Assembly: GCF_000774145.1 (NCBI RefSeq)
Contig: NZ_KN322985.1
Span: 457,910 to 521,909 of the forward strand
Reading direction: 5' to 3'
Length of the DNA stretch: 64,000 nucleotides
DNA from: Pseudomonas mediterranea CFBP 5447
GTDB taxonomy: Bacteria > Pseudomonadota > Gammaproteobacteria > Pseudomonadales > Pseudomonadaceae
Positions 62,736 to 64,000 of this stretch are shown here, one piece after another (position 1 is the first letter of the stretch; the number at the start of each line of letters is the position of its first letter). Made by a program: the position numbers and the translations under genes. The notes beneath the pieces are model-generated. The model was given only the letters and a program-made list of their open reading frames with translations. It ran no database searches and was not told where the DNA came from.

Positions 62736-63077
62736 TCAGATCTGGATATCGACCCACAGGCCCTGGCGCGCCTCATCGTCGATCAGGGGCTTCACCGGCA
62801 CGGTGTTATCGGCGTTGAGTTCGGTCCCCGGTATGGCCAGGTGTTCCTCGGGGTCTTCATCGGCCTCGCGACGGCGTCTCTCGCGCTCCTGCTGGCGACG
62901 CTGCTCCTCGCGCAACAACAGCGCAGCCTCTTCCGGATCGCGCTTTTGCAGGTCGATGGTGCTTTCGCTGGAGGTTTGCTGTACCGGGACCACGGGCGGG
63001 ATGTCCGGTCGCTGGCGGACTGGATCCTGTTGTGCAGTAATGGGTACGGCGCTCAAAGGGAGCGTGGGTAGCAACAT
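62736..63077 (-). CDS. Conserved hypothetical protein upstream of rapA
   Basis: 113 residues: a short hydrophobic N-terminus (MLLPTLPLSAVPITAQQ), then a Pro/Gln-rich part, a strongly charged helix (EEAALLLREEQRRQQERERRRREADED, about 48-74) and a hydrophobic-polar end VKPLIDDEARQGLWVDIQI. I believe similar genes beside rapA have been labelled aspartate-semialdehyde dehydrogenase in databases; this sequence shows no dehydrogenase feature. Function unknown. Confidence 0.75.
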   Translation of the reverse strand: MLLPTLPLSAVPITAQQDPVRQRPDIPPVVPVQQTSSESTIDLQKRDPEEAALLLREEQRRQQERERRRREADEDPEEHLAIPGTELNADNTVPVKPLIDDEARQGLWVDIQI

Positions 63078-63324
63078 AAAAGTCTCCTGTCATCAGGCTA
63101 TCGGCTGCGGCGCAGGAGGCTTGAACCGCTGGTCCGAAACTTGTGACCCGGTTGGCATTAACGCAAGGCAGGCACAAGCCTGTTTGATCGCGAAACTTGC
63201 TGAAGTTCCATCGGACCGGTCGAAGCAGTGGCGGTCATAACAGCCCGTTACGTGCGTAATTCCTTTGGTCTGAGGGATCATTCCGTTAAGATAACCGGCT
63301 TTTTCAAGGCGGGAGTCAGGCAGC

Positions 63325-64000
63325 ATGGCGCAGCAGTATCAACCGGGGCAACGCTGGATCAGTGACAGCGAAGCCGAGCTGGGTTTAGGCACCGTTCTGG
63401 CACAGGATGGCCGCTTGTTGACCGTGCTCTACCCGGCCACTGGCGACACTCGCCAGTACGCGCTACGGAATGCGCCTCTTACACGTGTACGGTTTTCGCC
63501 GGGCGACGTGATCACTCACTTCGAAGGTTGGAAAATGACCGTGCGCGAAGTCGATGATGTCGACGGGCTGCTGGTCTATCACGGCCTCAACGGGCAGAAC
63601 GAAGTCGTTACCCTGCCGGAAACCCAGCTGTCGAACTTCATCCAGTTCCGCCTGGCCAGCGACCGCCTGTTCGCCGGCCAGATCGACCCGCTAGCCTGGT
63701 TCTCCCTGCGTTACCACACCCTGGAACACACCAGCCGCCAACTGCAGTCCCCGCTCTGGGGCCTGGGTGGCGTTCGGGCCCAGCCCATCGCCCACCAGTT
63801 GCACATTGCCCGGGAAGTGGCCGACCGCATTGCACCGCGGGTGCTGCTGGCGGACGAAGTCGGATTGGGCAAGACCATCGAAGCCGGCCTGGTCATCCAT
63901 CGCCAGTTGCTGTCCGGACGCGCCAGCCGCGTATTGATCCTGGTGCCGGAAAACCTCCAGCACCAGTGGCTGGTGGAAATGCGCCGGCGCTTCAACCTGC
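63325..64000 (+). CDS. rapA: RNA polymerase-associated ATPase RapA (3' truncated)
   Basis: 225 residues visible before the window ends, about a quarter of the usual 950. Starts [20 protein letters not shown], with the RapA N-terminal Tudor-like domains, then the SNF2-type ATPase start [20 protein letters not shown] and Walker [10 protein letters not shown] (about 178-186). RapA binds RNA polymerase and recycles it from stalled or post-termination complexes. A TAAGATAA-like -10 lies about 35-40 bp upstream. Confidence 0.95.
   Translation, partial: MAQQYQPGQRWISDSEAELGLGTVLAQDGRLLTVLYPATGDTRQYALRNAPLTRVRFSPGDVITHFEGWKMTVREVDDVDGLLVYHGLNGQNEVVTLPETQLSNFIQFRLASDRLFAGQIDPLAWFSLRYHTLEHTSRQLQSPLWGLGGVRAQPIAHQLHIAREVADRIAPRVLLADEVGLGKTIEAGLVIHRQLLSGRASRVLILVPENLQHQWLVEMRRRFNL

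Overview
The window is chromosomal DNA of a fluorescent Pseudomonas, most likely the P. fluorescens species group. The support is high GC, the PhaG, TtgABC/TtgR, OlsBA and CcoM homologues, a complete pca regulon of pseudomonad type, and many intergenic REP-like palindromes (GTGGGAGCGAGCCTGCTCGC and relatives). Both ends cut a gene: an AbrB-family membrane protein on the left and rapA on the right.

Layout. 1-6.8 kb is housekeeping: ung, an acyl-CoA hydratase/hydrolase, a Tyr/Pro-rich lipoprotein, a degenerate GGDEF protein, a Cys-rich small protein, rsuA, phaG and tRNA-Gly(CCC). 6.9-16.3 kb is more accessory: two SDR enzymes, an unrecognised 675-residue protein, an Lrp/LysE divergent pair, a hicAB toxin-antitoxin pair, small membrane and lipoproteins, a DUF4142 protein and a PAS-GAF-GGDEF cyclase. 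16.8-20.3 kb holds an orphan alpha-oxoamine synthase with its own Bcr/CflA-type exporter, convergent with an iron-dependent alcohol dehydrogenase. 20.5-26.4 kb holds a SIR2-like DUF4917 protein, YegP, a PfpI-family protein, a methyltransferase and a lemA-TPM-TPM operon. 26.6-34.9 kb is envelope and lipid related: bglX, a ClsB-type phospholipase D, YceI, a serine hydrolase pair, olsBA (ornithine lipid synthesis) and acpH. 35.1-37.7 kb is an ArsR-MFS-Old Yellow Enzyme operon with a phased operator array. An AT-rich patch at 37.7-38.6 kb carries one secreted protein of unknown function. 38.7-45.4 kb is the ttgR/ttgABC multidrug efflux locus.

47.0-59.5 kb is a continuous beta-ketoadipate (protocatechuate) regulon. 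On the minus strand, in transcription order, it runs pcaR, pcaK, pcaI, pcaJ, pcaF, pcaH, pcaG, pcaT, pcaB, pcaD, pcaC, with a divergent OprD-type porin at the end. Boxes close to the PcaR site lie upstream of pcaR, pcaK, pcaI and the porin. The set covers outer-membrane entry, inner-membrane uptake, ring cleavage by PcaHG and conversion to succinyl-CoA plus acetyl-CoA. 60-64 kb holds small conserved genes, a Pit phosphate transporter, an unlinked 38-residue CcoM subunit with an Anr-type box, and the start of rapA.

The best candidates for undescribed biology are the 675-residue protein (7965-9992), the oxoamine synthase/exporter pair (16778-19189), the SIR2-like DUF4917 gene (20476-21495), the degenerate GGDEF protein with a retained I-site (3644-4390) and the AT-rich secreted protein (38046-38552). 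No CRISPR array, insertion sequence or prophage was found. All coordinates and motif matches were read by eye and no database search was run.
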